NCBI RefSeq assembly: GCF_041051975.1
Contig: NZ_CP163435.1
Location: forward strand, 1,736,001-1,800,000
Direction: 5' to 3'
DNA from: Streptomyces sp. R21
Lineage (GTDB): Bacteria > Actinomycetota > Actinomycetes > Streptomycetales > Streptomycetaceae
Length of the DNA stretch: 64,000 nucleotides
Positions 54,729-62,503 of the stretch are shown one piece after another (position 1 is the stretch's first letter; each line of letters starts with the position of its first letter). Below the pieces are notes generated by a model. That model searched no databases. It worked only from the letters and a program-made list of their open reading frames with translations, and was not told the DNA's origin. Position numbers and translations under genes: made by a program.

Positions 54729-56195
54729 CTACTTCGTGAGGTTCGCCAGTTCTCGGTCCTCGTCGCGGGTGACGCGGCGGCGGACGGCGAACCAGCCGCC
54801 GACCAGCAGGGCCGCGATGACCGGGATGAGGAGGAGGGTCTTGCGGCCGACATCCGGGTCGTTGCCCATCAGGCCGAGCACGGCGAGCAGGAAGGCGATC
54901 GTGACGATCTCGGTGACCGGGCTGCCGGGGAGGCGGAAGGACGGGCGGGTCACCAGGCCCGCCTTGGCGCGGCGGACGAACACCAGGTGGCAGATCATGA
55001 TGATCACCCAGGTGCTGATGATGCCGAGGGACGCCACGTTCAGGACGATCTCGAACGCCTGGCTCGGCATCAGGTAGTTGAGACCGACCCCGAGCACGCA
55101 CACCGCGCAGGTGAGCAGGATGCCGCCGTAGGGCACCTGGTTGCGGTTCATCCTCGCGGTGAACCTCGGCGCGGAGCCCGCCATCGCCATGGAGCGCAGG
55201 ATGCGGCCGGTGGAGTACAGGCCGGAGTTCAGCGAGGACATGGCCGCGGTGAGCACGACCAGGTTCATGACGTCGCCGGCCGCCGGGATGCCGATCTTCG
55301 ACAGGACCGTGACGAACGGGCTCTGGTCGGCCGAGTAGACCGAGCCGGGCAGCAGCAGGGCCAGCAGGACGACCGAGCCGACGTAGAACAGGCCGACGCG
55401 CCACATGATGGAGTTCACCGCGCGCGGGACGACCTTCTCCGGCTCGGCGGTCTCGCCGGCCGCGACGCCGACCAGCTCCAGGGCGGCGTACGCGAAGATC
55501 ACGCCCTGCATGACGAGGACGACCGGCATCATGCCGTGCGGGAGGAATCCGCCGTGGTCCGTGATGACGCTCAGGCCGGGCGTGGTCCCGCCGACCTCGT
55601 ACTGCGTGGCCAGCAGGAAGATGCCGACGAGCATGAACGCGACGAGGGTGGCGACCTTGACGATCGCGAACCAGAACTCCATCTCGCCGAAGATCTTCAC
55701 CGAGATCAGGTTCACGGCCAGGACCACCGCGAGGGCGATCAGCGCCAGCACCCACTGCGGGATGTCGGTGAACAGGCTCCAGTAGTGCGTGTACAGCGCG
55801 ATCGCGGTGATGTCGGCGATACCGGTCGTCGACCAGTTGAGGAAGTACATCCAGCCGGCGACGTAGGCGCCCTTCTCGCCGAGGAACTCGCGCGCATACG
55901 ACACGAACGAGCCGGACGACGGGCGGTAGAGCACCAGCTCGCCCAGGGCGCGCACCACGAAGAACGCGAAGACGCCGCAGACGAGGTAGGCGAGAGCCAG
56001 TGCGGGGCCCGCGTTGTGGAGGCGGCCACCGGCTCCGAGGAAGAGTCCGGTGCCGATCGCGCCGCCGATCGCGATCATGTTGACGTGGCGGGCCTTGAGG
56101 TCCTTGCTGTAACCGGCGTCGCCCGCGTCCGCGGGCGTCGCGGCCGCATCGGTTCGGGATGCGGCCTTGGCCGTGTCTACGGCGTCCTTGCTCAC
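54729..56195 (-). CDS. Amino-acid permease, APC family (AnsP-like)
   Basis: A 488-aa permease with twelve hydrophobic segments. [19 protein letters not shown] in TM1 and [19 protein letters not shown] in TM6 are the amino-acid permease signatures, and [19 protein letters not shown] matches asparagine/proline-type permeases, so L-asparagine is the best guess. GTG start 56195. About 230 nt upstream is free of genes before the acyl-CoA synthetase. Confidence 0.9.
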   Translation of the reverse strand: MSKDAVDTAKAASRTDAAATPADAGDAGYSKDLKARHVNMIAIGGAIGTGLFLGAGGRLHNAGPALALAYLVCGVFAFFVVRALGELVLYRPSSGSFVSYAREFLGEKGAYVAGWMYFLNWSTTGIADITAIALYTHYWSLFTDIPQWVLALIALAVVLAVNLISVKIFGEMEFWFAIVKVATLVAFMLVGIFLLATQYEVGGTTPGLSVITDHGGFLPHGMMPVVLVMQGVIFAYAALELVGVAAGETAEPEKVVPRAVNSIMWRVGLFYVGSVVLLALLLPGSVYSADQSPFVTVLSKIGIPAAGDVMNLVVLTAAMSSLNSGLYSTGRILRSMAMAGSAPRFTARMNRNQVPYGGILLTCAVCVLGVGLNYLMPSQAFEIVLNVASLGIISTWVIIMICHLVFVRRAKAGLVTRPSFRLPGSPVTEIVTIAFLLAVLGLMGNDPDVGRKTLLLIPVIAALLVGGWFAVRRRVTRDEDRELANLTK

Positions 56196-56427
56196 GGGTG
56201 GATCCACTCTCTGGTGCGCCCGGCACACGGGGTGCGCGGGTGTCCGGCTGTGTCTTGGCCGGCGCGTCCCTGACGCGGCACAGACCAAGGCGCCACCTTC
56301 CCCCAGAGATCGCCCGGCATGCGGTGGCAGATGTCACATAGCGGTGCATCTCACATGATGATCAAGGGCTGTACAGCTCTCAACCAAAGGGTGTAGAGCT
56401 ATCCGGCCTTGGGGCGGAGAACGTCGG

Positions 56428-58176
56428 TCAAGGGGTGTAGAGGTCGTCGAGCACGCGCGCGTAGCGCTCGCGGATCGCCCTGCGGCGGAGCTTGAGCGAG
56501 GGGGTCAGCTCGCCGGTCTCCGGGCTCCATTCCTCGTCGAGAACGCGGTACCGCTTGATCTGCTCGGGGCGGCTCAGACGCCCGTTGGCCTGTTCCACGG
56601 CACGGGCGATCCCCTCCCGCAGCTCGGCCGGGCCGGCCCCCGCCGAGGTGTCCGGGACGAGCAGGGCCACCAGGTAGGAGCGGCCGTCGCCGTGCACATA
56701 GGCCTGCTCGACGAGCGGGTGCTCCTTCAGGGTGTTCTCGACGAGCGCGGGCGAGACGTTCTTGCCCGTCGAGGTCACGATCATCTCCTTCTTGCGGTCG
56801 GTGAGCCAAAGGAAGCCGTCCTCGTCGAGCCGGCCGATGTCACCGGTGGCGAACCAGCCGTCGGCGTCGCGGGCGTCCTCGACCGAGCCGTCCGCGCGCA
56901 GATAGCCGTCGAAGACGGTCGCGCCGCGCACGAGGATCTCGCCGTCGTCGGCGATGCGCAGTTCCAGGCCGTCGATCGGCCTGCCGACCGAGCCGAGGCG
57001 GAAGGCCGCGGGGCTGTTGGTGGTGGCGACGCCGATCGTCTCGGTCAGCCCCCAGGCGTCCATGATCGCGAACCCGAAACCGGCCCAGAACGCCACCACG
57101 TCCGGCGGCATGGGCGCCGACGCGCTCGCCGTCCACACCAGACGGTCGAACCCGGCTAACGCGAGGATCGGGTCGAGTACCTGCTCCTTGGCTGTGCGGT
57201 ACGCGGCCGCCAGCTCGGCGGACGGCTCCTCGCCGCGTTCGCGGCAGTCCACGTGGACGCGGGCCGTGTCCATCGCGGCCTCCACCTCGCGCCGCCCTTC
57301 CTCGGGGAGCGCGGCCAGTGCGGCCCGTACGGCGGATGCGAGCTTCTCCCACACCCGCGGGACCCCGAAGAACTGCGCGGGGCGCAGCTCGCGCGCGAGC
57401 GCGCCGACGGCCGTGGGGTCGGGGCACAGATACACGTGCGAGGCACGGAACACCGGCAGATAGATGCCGAGCATCCGTTCCGCGATGTGCGCGAAGGGCA
57501 GGTAGCAGAGGTGTTCGACGTGGTCGGGGAGTTCGACGAGCCGGTCGAGGGCGAGCGCGTCGAGGACGACGTTGCGGTGCGTGATCCGTACGCCCTTGGG
57601 GTCGCCGGTGGTGCCCGAGGTGTAGACGACGGTGAGCGGATCGGTGGAGCGGGTCTCGCGCCAGGCCTTGTCGTCCGGGTCCGCCGCGCCCTTCAAGGAG
57701 TCGTACGTCCGATGAGGTCCGGCCTGGGCCGGCTCGGCGACGACCAGACGTTCCAGGGGCATGTCCTCGGCCGCCAACAAGGGTTCCCACAGCGCCCGTT
57801 CGCGTTCGCCTTGGACGATCGCGAGGCGGGCGCGGCTGTGCCGGGCGATGTGGGCTATCTGCCGGGGCGCCGCGGTGCCGTAGACGGAGACCGGGACGGC
57901 GCCCAGGTGAGTCAGGGCCAGGTCGCTGAGCCAGTGCTCGGGGTGGTTGCCCATCATCATGAGCACGTGGTCGCCGCGCCCGACGCCGAGGGCCGCGTAT
58001 CCGGCGGCGAGGACGGCGGCCTCGCGGCGCACCTCGCCCCAGGTGAGCGTGGTCCAGTGGCCGCCGGTACGCCAGGAGAGCGCGGGGAGGTCAGCGTGGT
58101 CCTCGGCGTTGCGCAGCAGCAGCGCGGGGAGGGTGAGTTCGGCGGGGTCTCGGGGAAGTCGCAGGATCGTGGTCAT
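56428..58176 (-). CDS. Long-chain fatty acid--CoA ligase (AMP-binding)
   Basis: A 582-aa adenylate-forming enzyme. The P-loop is VYTSGTTGDPKGVRITH, A5 AWGLTETIGVATTN, A7 ATGDIGRLDEDGFLWLTDRKKE and the C-terminal Lys lies in TPSLKLRRRAI. This is the long-chain FadD15 layout. It activates fatty acids to acyl-CoA. It is divergent from the MerR regulator gene, which probably controls it. Confidence 0.92.
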   Translation of the reverse strand: MTTILRLPRDPAELTLPALLLRNAEDHADLPALSWRTGGHWTTLTWGEVRREAAVLAAGYAALGVGRGDHVLMMMGNHPEHWLSDLALTHLGAVPVSVYGTAAPRQIAHIARHSRARLAIVQGERERALWEPLLAAEDMPLERLVVAEPAQAGPHRTYDSLKGAADPDDKAWRETRSTDPLTVVYTSGTTGDPKGVRITHRNVVLDALALDRLVELPDHVEHLCYLPFAHIAERMLGIYLPVFRASHVYLCPDPTAVGALARELRPAQFFGVPRVWEKLASAVRAALAALPEEGRREVEAAMDTARVHVDCRERGEEPSAELAAAYRTAKEQVLDPILALAGFDRLVWTASASAPMPPDVVAFWAGFGFAIMDAWGLTETIGVATTNSPAAFRLGSVGRPIDGLELRIADDGEILVRGATVFDGYLRADGSVEDARDADGWFATGDIGRLDEDGFLWLTDRKKEMIVTSTGKNVSPALVENTLKEHPLVEQAYVHGDGRSYLVALLVPDTSAGAGPAELREGIARAVEQANGRLSRPEQIKRYRVLDEEWSPETGELTPSLKLRRRAIRERYARVLDDLYTP

Positions 58177-58360
58177 GACCGCCTCCTGGCGCCGTCGGCT
58201 GGGCGTTCCTACGGGCGTACCCGGGCCTGCCTCGGACGGACGCTTTCACAACACTGGTGAGACAGCAATACTGTTGCACCTGATCGCCGCGCCACCGATT
58301 GCTGTGCCGGCGATCGCCGCACAACCGATCACCGCACCACCGGGAGAGGCAGGACCCGCC

Positions 58361-59059
58361 ATGACGACGGACACCGAGGAGCCGACGCTCACGGTCGACG
58401 AACTGGCCGCGCGTGCGGGCGTCACGGTCCGTACCGTCCGCTTCTACAGCACCAAGGGCCTGCTGCCGCCGCCCGTGATCGGTCCCCGGCGCGTGGGCCA
58501 CTACGGGCAGGACCACCTGGCGCGTCTCGCGCTCATCGAGGAGTTGCAGCACCAGGGCATGACGCTGGCCGCGATCGAGCGCTATCTGCAGCAGCTGCCG
58601 CCCGACGTGAGCGCCCACGACCTGGCCATCCACCGTGCCGTCGTGGCCTCCTGGGCGCCCGACGCGGCGGAGGAGGTCACGCGCGACGAGCTGGAGCGGC
58701 GGGCGGGCCGGTCCCTGGGCACGGAGGATCTGGACCGGCTCGTCGCGATGAACGTGATCACGCGCGCCGGCGAGACGTTCCGCGTGGACCCCGCGCTGCT
58801 GCGGCTCGGCGTCCAGCTGCTCGACGTACCGATCGCGCACGAGACGATCCTCGCGGCGCGGGGCGTGCTGCTGGAGCATTCCCGTGCCGCGGCCCACGAG
58901 TTGTCCACGCTGTTTCGCGCGGAGGTCTCCGAGCGGGACTCGGTCGCGGCGGTGAAGTCGCTGTCGGCCCATATGCAGCCGCTGGTGGTGCAGGCGCTGC
59001 TGACCACGTTCCAGCGCTCGCTCAAGGAGGAGCTGCGGGAGTGGCTCACGGAGTCCTGA
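58361..59059 (+). CDS. MerR family transcriptional regulator
   Basis: A 232-aa regulator. The MerR winged helix is at 10-80 (TVDELAARAGVTVRTVRFYSTKGLLPPP; RVGHYGQDHLARLALIEELQHQGM). A helical C-terminal domain without metal-binding Cys suggests a small organic or acyl ligand. Start ATG 58361 with GGGAGAGG upstream. Just upstream (58280-58350) is an imperfect repeat of a GATCGCCGCnCCACCGAT-like unit, and CAACA/TGTTG arms at 58249-58253 and 58272-58276 may be an operator shared with the divergent ligase gene. Confidence 0.88.
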   Translation: MTTDTEEPTLTVDELAARAGVTVRTVRFYSTKGLLPPPVIGPRRVGHYGQDHLARLALIEELQHQGMTLAAIERYLQQLPPDVSAHDLAIHRAVVASWAPDAAEEVTRDELERRAGRSLGTEDLDRLVAMNVITRAGETFRVDPALLRLGVQLLDVPIAHETILAARGVLLEHSRAAAHELSTLFRAEVSERDSVAAVKSLSAHMQPLVVQALLTTFQRSLKEELREWLTES

Positions 59060-59076
59060 ACCGCTCCCCCGCCGGC

Positions 59077-59509
59077 TACGCGACATCTGGATCGTGCTGC
59101 CGCTGGTGCGGGCGTAGTTGCCCCAGGCCTTGAAGGCCTTGGTGGCGGCCCTCGCGTTGCGGTAGACGACGACATCGAAGCCGACGCCCTTGCTGCGGTC
59201 GGCGCTGCCGTACCCGGCGTCTCCGTATGCCACGGCGTTCCTGCACTTCGCCGAGGGCTGCTTGCAGTGGGTGGGTGCCTTGGCGCGGCTGGAGAGCTCG
59301 TCGGTGACCGTGCGCAGGGCCCCGGGCATGCTGGCGGCGCTCGGCAGTACGGCCGAGGCGTCCTGGGCGCCGGTCAGCGAGCCACCGCCGCCCGAGCCGC
59401 GGCCCGCGGAACCGCCGACGGTACGCCTGTGGGACGTGGACGAACTCCCGCGGTTCTTCCTCTTGTTCTTCTTGCCCTGGCATCCCGTGAGCGCGAGCGA
59501 ACCCCTCAC
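59077..59509 (-). pseudogene. Remnant of a lipoprotein gene, truncated at both ends
   Basis: From GTG 59509 the frame reads SLALTGC (a lipobox) then a Lys/Ser/Gly-rich linker and AKCRNAVAYGDAGYG and VVVYRNARAATKAFKAW, typical of small Streptomyces lipoproteins. The hydrophobic signal core upstream of the lipobox is missing. Coding-like sequence stops near 59077, after which the frame continues nearly 1 kb antisense through the MerR gene without a natural stop. Deletion of the 3' end and part of the 5' end is the simplest reading; I do not know the original function. Confidence 0.55.
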
Positions 59510-59562
59510 ACGTACGCCGAACCGCCCGCCACGTCGTCGGCGCCGCAGAGTGCGGCAAAGCG

Positions 59563-59778
59563 CTACGCGTCCGCGGCTTCCTCGGACTTGGGAAGGATCA
59601 GGACGCCACCGGCGATGCCCCAGCCGCCGTCGGCGACCTCTTCGACGAGGACCATGGTGTTGGGGCGGGCGTGGTCGCCGTAGATCTCGGCGTACAGGTC
59701 GGTGGTGCGGGTGACGATCAGCTCCTTCTGCTGCGGCGTCAACGAGCCTGCGGGGACCTTGAAGTTGGCGAACGGCAT
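59563..59778 (-). CDS. 4-oxalocrotonate tautomerase family protein
   Basis: A 71-aa protein with the catalytic amino-terminal proline directly after Met (MPFANF) and the tautomerase core QKELIVTRTTDLYAEIYGDH. Length fits the 60-75-aa family. Start ATG 59778 with AGGAGA 6 nt upstream. It is the last gene of a presumed operon with two SDR genes, so it may isomerise an enol/keto product of those dehydrogenases. Confidence 0.88.
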   Translation of the reverse strand: MPFANFKVPAGSLTPQQKELIVTRTTDLYAEIYGDHARPNTMVLVEEVADGGWGIAGGVLILPKSEEAADA

Positions 59779-59882
59779 GTCTGTCTCCTGAAGGTTGGGC
59801 GCGAAGGGTGGGACACTACGGCCGGTACGGCCGTGAACGGCACGGCGGTCTGGGACTCGATGTGCCATGAGCGGCACGGCGG

Positions 59883-60788
59883 TCAGAGACTGCTGCCGCT
59901 GGTCAAGAGGTCTTCCAGGCCGACACGGCGGAAGAATTCGCCCCGGACACGGTCGGCGACGGCTGAGACGACCTCGCTGCCGTCCCGGCTGGGATCCACG
60001 TGCACGCGCAACGGGCGCCGCCCGTGCGGCAGTTCGGCCACGCGCACGATCTCGCGGGCGACCTCGGTGACGTCCGCGTCCGCGGGGATGAGATCGGCGA
60101 GCCGCGCATTGACGTCGTCCATCAGGGACTTGTAGCGGACGTCGTAGTCCGCGGCCCTGCGGGTGTCGGCGGGCGCTCCGGCGTGGGCGAAGTGATTCGT
60201 GCCGGAGGTGAACGCGCCGGGCACGACGATGGAGGTGTCGATCCCGAACCGGATGAGCTCGGCGGCGTAGCTCACGGCGAGGGCGTCCATGGCGGACTTG
60301 GCCGCGAAGTAGGGGGCGAGGAAGGGCGGGCAGCCGCCGCGGGTGCTGGACGAGCCGACCCACACCAGCAGGCCCTCGCCCCGCTCGCGCAGCCGCGGCA
60401 GCGCGGCACGGTTGACGCGCTGGGTCCCCAGGACGTTGGTGTCGTAGACCCCGGCGAGCTGTTCGGGGGTGAACGCCTCGGCCGGGCCGAGCACCATGTG
60501 CCCGGCGTTGTGGACGACGACGTCCAGGCGTCCCTGCTCGGTGATGATCCGGTCGATCGCCGCGTCCGCGGACTCCTGCGACAGGACGTCCAGTTCGAGC
60601 GGGTGGGCCCGGACCTGATGCTCCTCTGCGAAGGAGGTCAGTTCGGCGGCGGCGGAGGCGTTGCGGGTCCCCAGGGCGCGCATACCGGCGTACACGGTGT
60701 GTCCGGCGCGGGCCAGTTCCCGCACGGTCAGTGCCCCGAACCCGCTGGCGGCCCCGGTGACGACGACGACCTTGCTCTGTGCGGTCAT
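59883..60788 (-). CDS. Short-chain dehydrogenase/reductase
   Basis: A 301-aa classical SDR with TGAASGFG at 11-18, NAG (VVHNAGHM) and YFAAK as Tyr-x3-Lys; the Ser is in VGSSSTRGG. It is somewhat longer than usual, with a C-terminal extension. It lies between the other SDR gene and the tautomerase gene. The substrate is unknown. Confidence 0.9.
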   Translation of the reverse strand: MTAQSKVVVVTGAASGFGALTVRELARAGHTVYAGMRALGTRNASAAAELTSFAEEHQVRAHPLELDVLSQESADAAIDRIITEQGRLDVVVHNAGHMVLGPAEAFTPEQLAGVYDTNVLGTQRVNRAALPRLRERGEGLLVWVGSSSTRGGCPPFLAPYFAAKSAMDALAVSYAAELIRFGIDTSIVVPGAFTSGTNHFAHAGAPADTRRAADYDVRYKSLMDDVNARLADLIPADADVTEVAREIVRVAELPHGRRPLRVHVDPSRDGSEVVSAVADRVRGEFFRRVGLEDLLTSGSSL

Positions 60789-60845
60789 GATGTCTTCTCT
60801 CCTCGGGCGCGCGAGCCCGGTCTCCCGTGGCGCGCGACGCCGGTG

Positions 60846-61592
60846 TCAGATGATGCCGCCGTTGGCGCGCAGGACCTGGCCGTTGACCCAGTGGCCCGCC
60901 GGTCCGGCGAGGAAGCCGACCACGGAGGCGATGTCCTCGGGAGTGCCGAGGCGCTCCAGCGGGGGCTGGGCGGCCAGCCGCGCGATGGTCTCCTCGTCCT
61001 TGCCCTCGAAGAACAGCGCGGTCGCCGTGGGGCCGGGGGCGACGGCGTTGACGGACACGTCCCGGCCACGCATCTCGCGGGCGAGGACCAGGGTGAGGGC
61101 CTCGACGGCCCCCTTGCTCGCCGTGTACGCGCCGTAGCCGGGGAAGGCCAGTCCGACCACGGACGTGGAGAAGTTGATGACGGCGCCGCCGCTGCGGATC
61201 CGGCGTGCGGCCTGCTGGGCGACGACGAACGTGCCGCGGATGTTGGTGCGGTACAAGGAGTCCAGCGCGTCCAGGTCGAGTTCCGCGATGGGCGCGAGGT
61301 GCATCCGGCCGGCGGCGTGCACCACGACGTCGACCCCTCCGAAGGTGCGCTCGGCGGCGTCGAACAGGACCGCCACCTGCTGCTCTTCCGCCACGTCGGC
61401 CTGGACGGCCAGCGCCTGCCCGCCGACCCGCCGAACTTCCTCGACGGCCTCGTCGGCCGCGTCCTTGCGCCCGGCGTAACCGACGACCACGGCGAAGCCG
61501 TCGCCGGCCAGCTGCTGGACGACCGCGCGTCCGATGCCGCGCGAACCGCCCGTGACGATCGCGACCCGAGGGGTGGGAGTTTCCGATGTCAT
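60846..61592 (-). CDS. Short-chain dehydrogenase/reductase, 3-oxoacyl-ACP-reductase-like
   Basis: A 248-aa SDR with TGGSRGIG at 14-21, VVHAAGRM, the catalytic Ser in NFSTSVVGLAF and YTASK, and the C-terminal VNGQVLRANGGI. It is the first gene of the SDR-SDR-tautomerase operon and divergent from a TetR gene, a common arrangement for TetR-controlled reductases. Confidence 0.91.
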   Translation of the reverse strand: MTSETPTPRVAIVTGGSRGIGRAVVQQLAGDGFAVVVGYAGRKDAADEAVEEVRRVGGQALAVQADVAEEQQVAVLFDAAERTFGGVDVVVHAAGRMHLAPIAELDLDALDSLYRTNIRGTFVVAQQAARRIRSGGAVINFSTSVVGLAFPGYGAYTASKGAVEALTLVLAREMRGRDVSVNAVAPGPTATALFFEGKDEETIARLAAQPPLERLGTPEDIASVVGFLAGPAGHWVNGQVLRANGGII

Positions 61593-61612
61593 GACGAGTC
61601 TCCGTAATCATC

Positions 61613-61632
61613 GCTTACCGCTTGACGTAAGC
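61613..61632. promoter_or_regulatory. GCTTAC-N8-GTAAGC inverted repeat in the SDR/TetR divergent region
   Basis: Arms 61613-61618 and 61627-61632 lie 21 nt upstream of the SDR ATG, within the 114-nt divergent region, which is AT-richer than its surroundings. Probably the operator of the divergent TetR protein. Confidence 0.55.
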
Positions 61633-61681
61633 AACGATAACACAGACTCGAACTACCGCTACCCCCGAATGCGTAACATCG

Positions 61682-61697
61682 CTACGGAACGACGTAG
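61682..61697. promoter_or_regulatory. CTACG-N6-CGTAG inverted repeat before the TetR gene
   Basis: A second short palindrome lies 10 nt before the TetR ATG, possibly for autoregulation. The arms differ from those of the first site, so both may not bind the same protein. Confidence 0.35.
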
Positions 61698-61706
61698 ACT
61701 GACCCC

Positions 61707-62408
61707 ATGGATCCACGGGAACGAATCCTCAAAGCAGCCACCGACCTGCTGGTCTCCTCGGCGGACGCGGACTTCTCGACCCGCGCCGTGTGCGAGGCCG
61801 CCGGCGTCGGGGCACCCGTGCTCTACCGGCACTTCGGCGACAAGGCCGGCCTGCTGTCGGCGGTCGTGGACCGGGGCTTCGAGGAGTACCTGGCGACCAA
61901 GCGCGCCGCACGGCCGAGCGCCGACCCCGTGCAGGACGTCAGGGACGGCTGGGACAACCACGTACGGTTCGCCCTTGCGCACCCCAACCACTACCGGCTG
62001 ATGTTCTCCCCGGGGCTGCCCGTTCCGCCGGACGCCGTCAACGAGGCCCATCAGCTGCTGCGCGAGACTCTGGACCGGTGTGCGGTCGCCGGACGCCTCA
62101 GGGTCTCGCTGGACGTGGCCACGCAGATGGTGATGTCCGCCAACACGGGTGTGGCCCTGTCCCTGGTGGCCCGCCCCGCGCACTACCCGGACGCGGAGTT
62201 CTCCACCCGCGTCCGTGACGCCGTCGTCGACGCCATCACGCAGCCCGCCGCGAACGAGAAGCGGCCGTCCGCACCCTCGGACGGTGTCCCGGCCGCCGCC
62301 GCGACGCTCTCAGCCCGGCTGCGTGCCACCCCTCCCGCCGCGCTCAGCGCGGCCGAGACCGGACTGCTCCAGGAGTGGCTGGACGCACTCACCGGCGGCG
62401 GCGCCTGA
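61707..62408 (+). CDS. TetR family transcriptional regulator
   Basis: A 233-aa repressor. The N-terminal helix-turn-helix is FSTRAVCEAAGVGAPVLYRHFGDKAGLL at about 20-47. The C-terminal ligand domain has a TetR_C-like DGWDNHVRFALAHPNHYRLMF. It is divergent from the SDR-SDR-tautomerase operon, which it very likely represses. A strong hairpin follows 42 nt after the stop. Confidence 0.91.
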   Translation: MDPRERILKAATDLLVSSADADFSTRAVCEAAGVGAPVLYRHFGDKAGLLSAVVDRGFEEYLATKRAARPSADPVQDVRDGWDNHVRFALAHPNHYRLMFSPGLPVPPDAVNEAHQLLRETLDRCAVAGRLRVSLDVATQMVMSANTGVALSLVARPAHYPDAEFSTRVRDAVVDAITQPAANEKRPSAPSDGVPAAAATLSARLRATPPAALSAAETGLLQEWLDALTGGGA

Positions 62409-62450
62409 CGCGCCGCGTCTTCGGCCCGATCCGCCGGACTGCCACGAAAT

Positions 62451-62483
62451 GAGGTGCCGTACCGCTGAGCGGTACGGCACCTC
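62451..62483. terminator. Perfect 16-bp bidirectional hairpin terminator
   Basis: Arms 62451-62466 and 62468-62483 are exact reverse complements around a tight GCTGAGC loop, between the convergent TetR and 3-hydroxyacyl-CoA dehydrogenase genes. Confidence 0.85.
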
Positions 62484-62503
62484 ACGTCAGACTCTCTACG
62501 CCA

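Noticed and set aside
58265..58360. Region upstream of the MerR gene as an extended coding N-terminus or CRISPR-like repeat
   Set aside because: The imperfect repeat codes for Ala/Pro/Ile-rich residues but the MerR helix-turn-helix begins normally after ATG 58361, and the units are too few and irregular for CRISPR.
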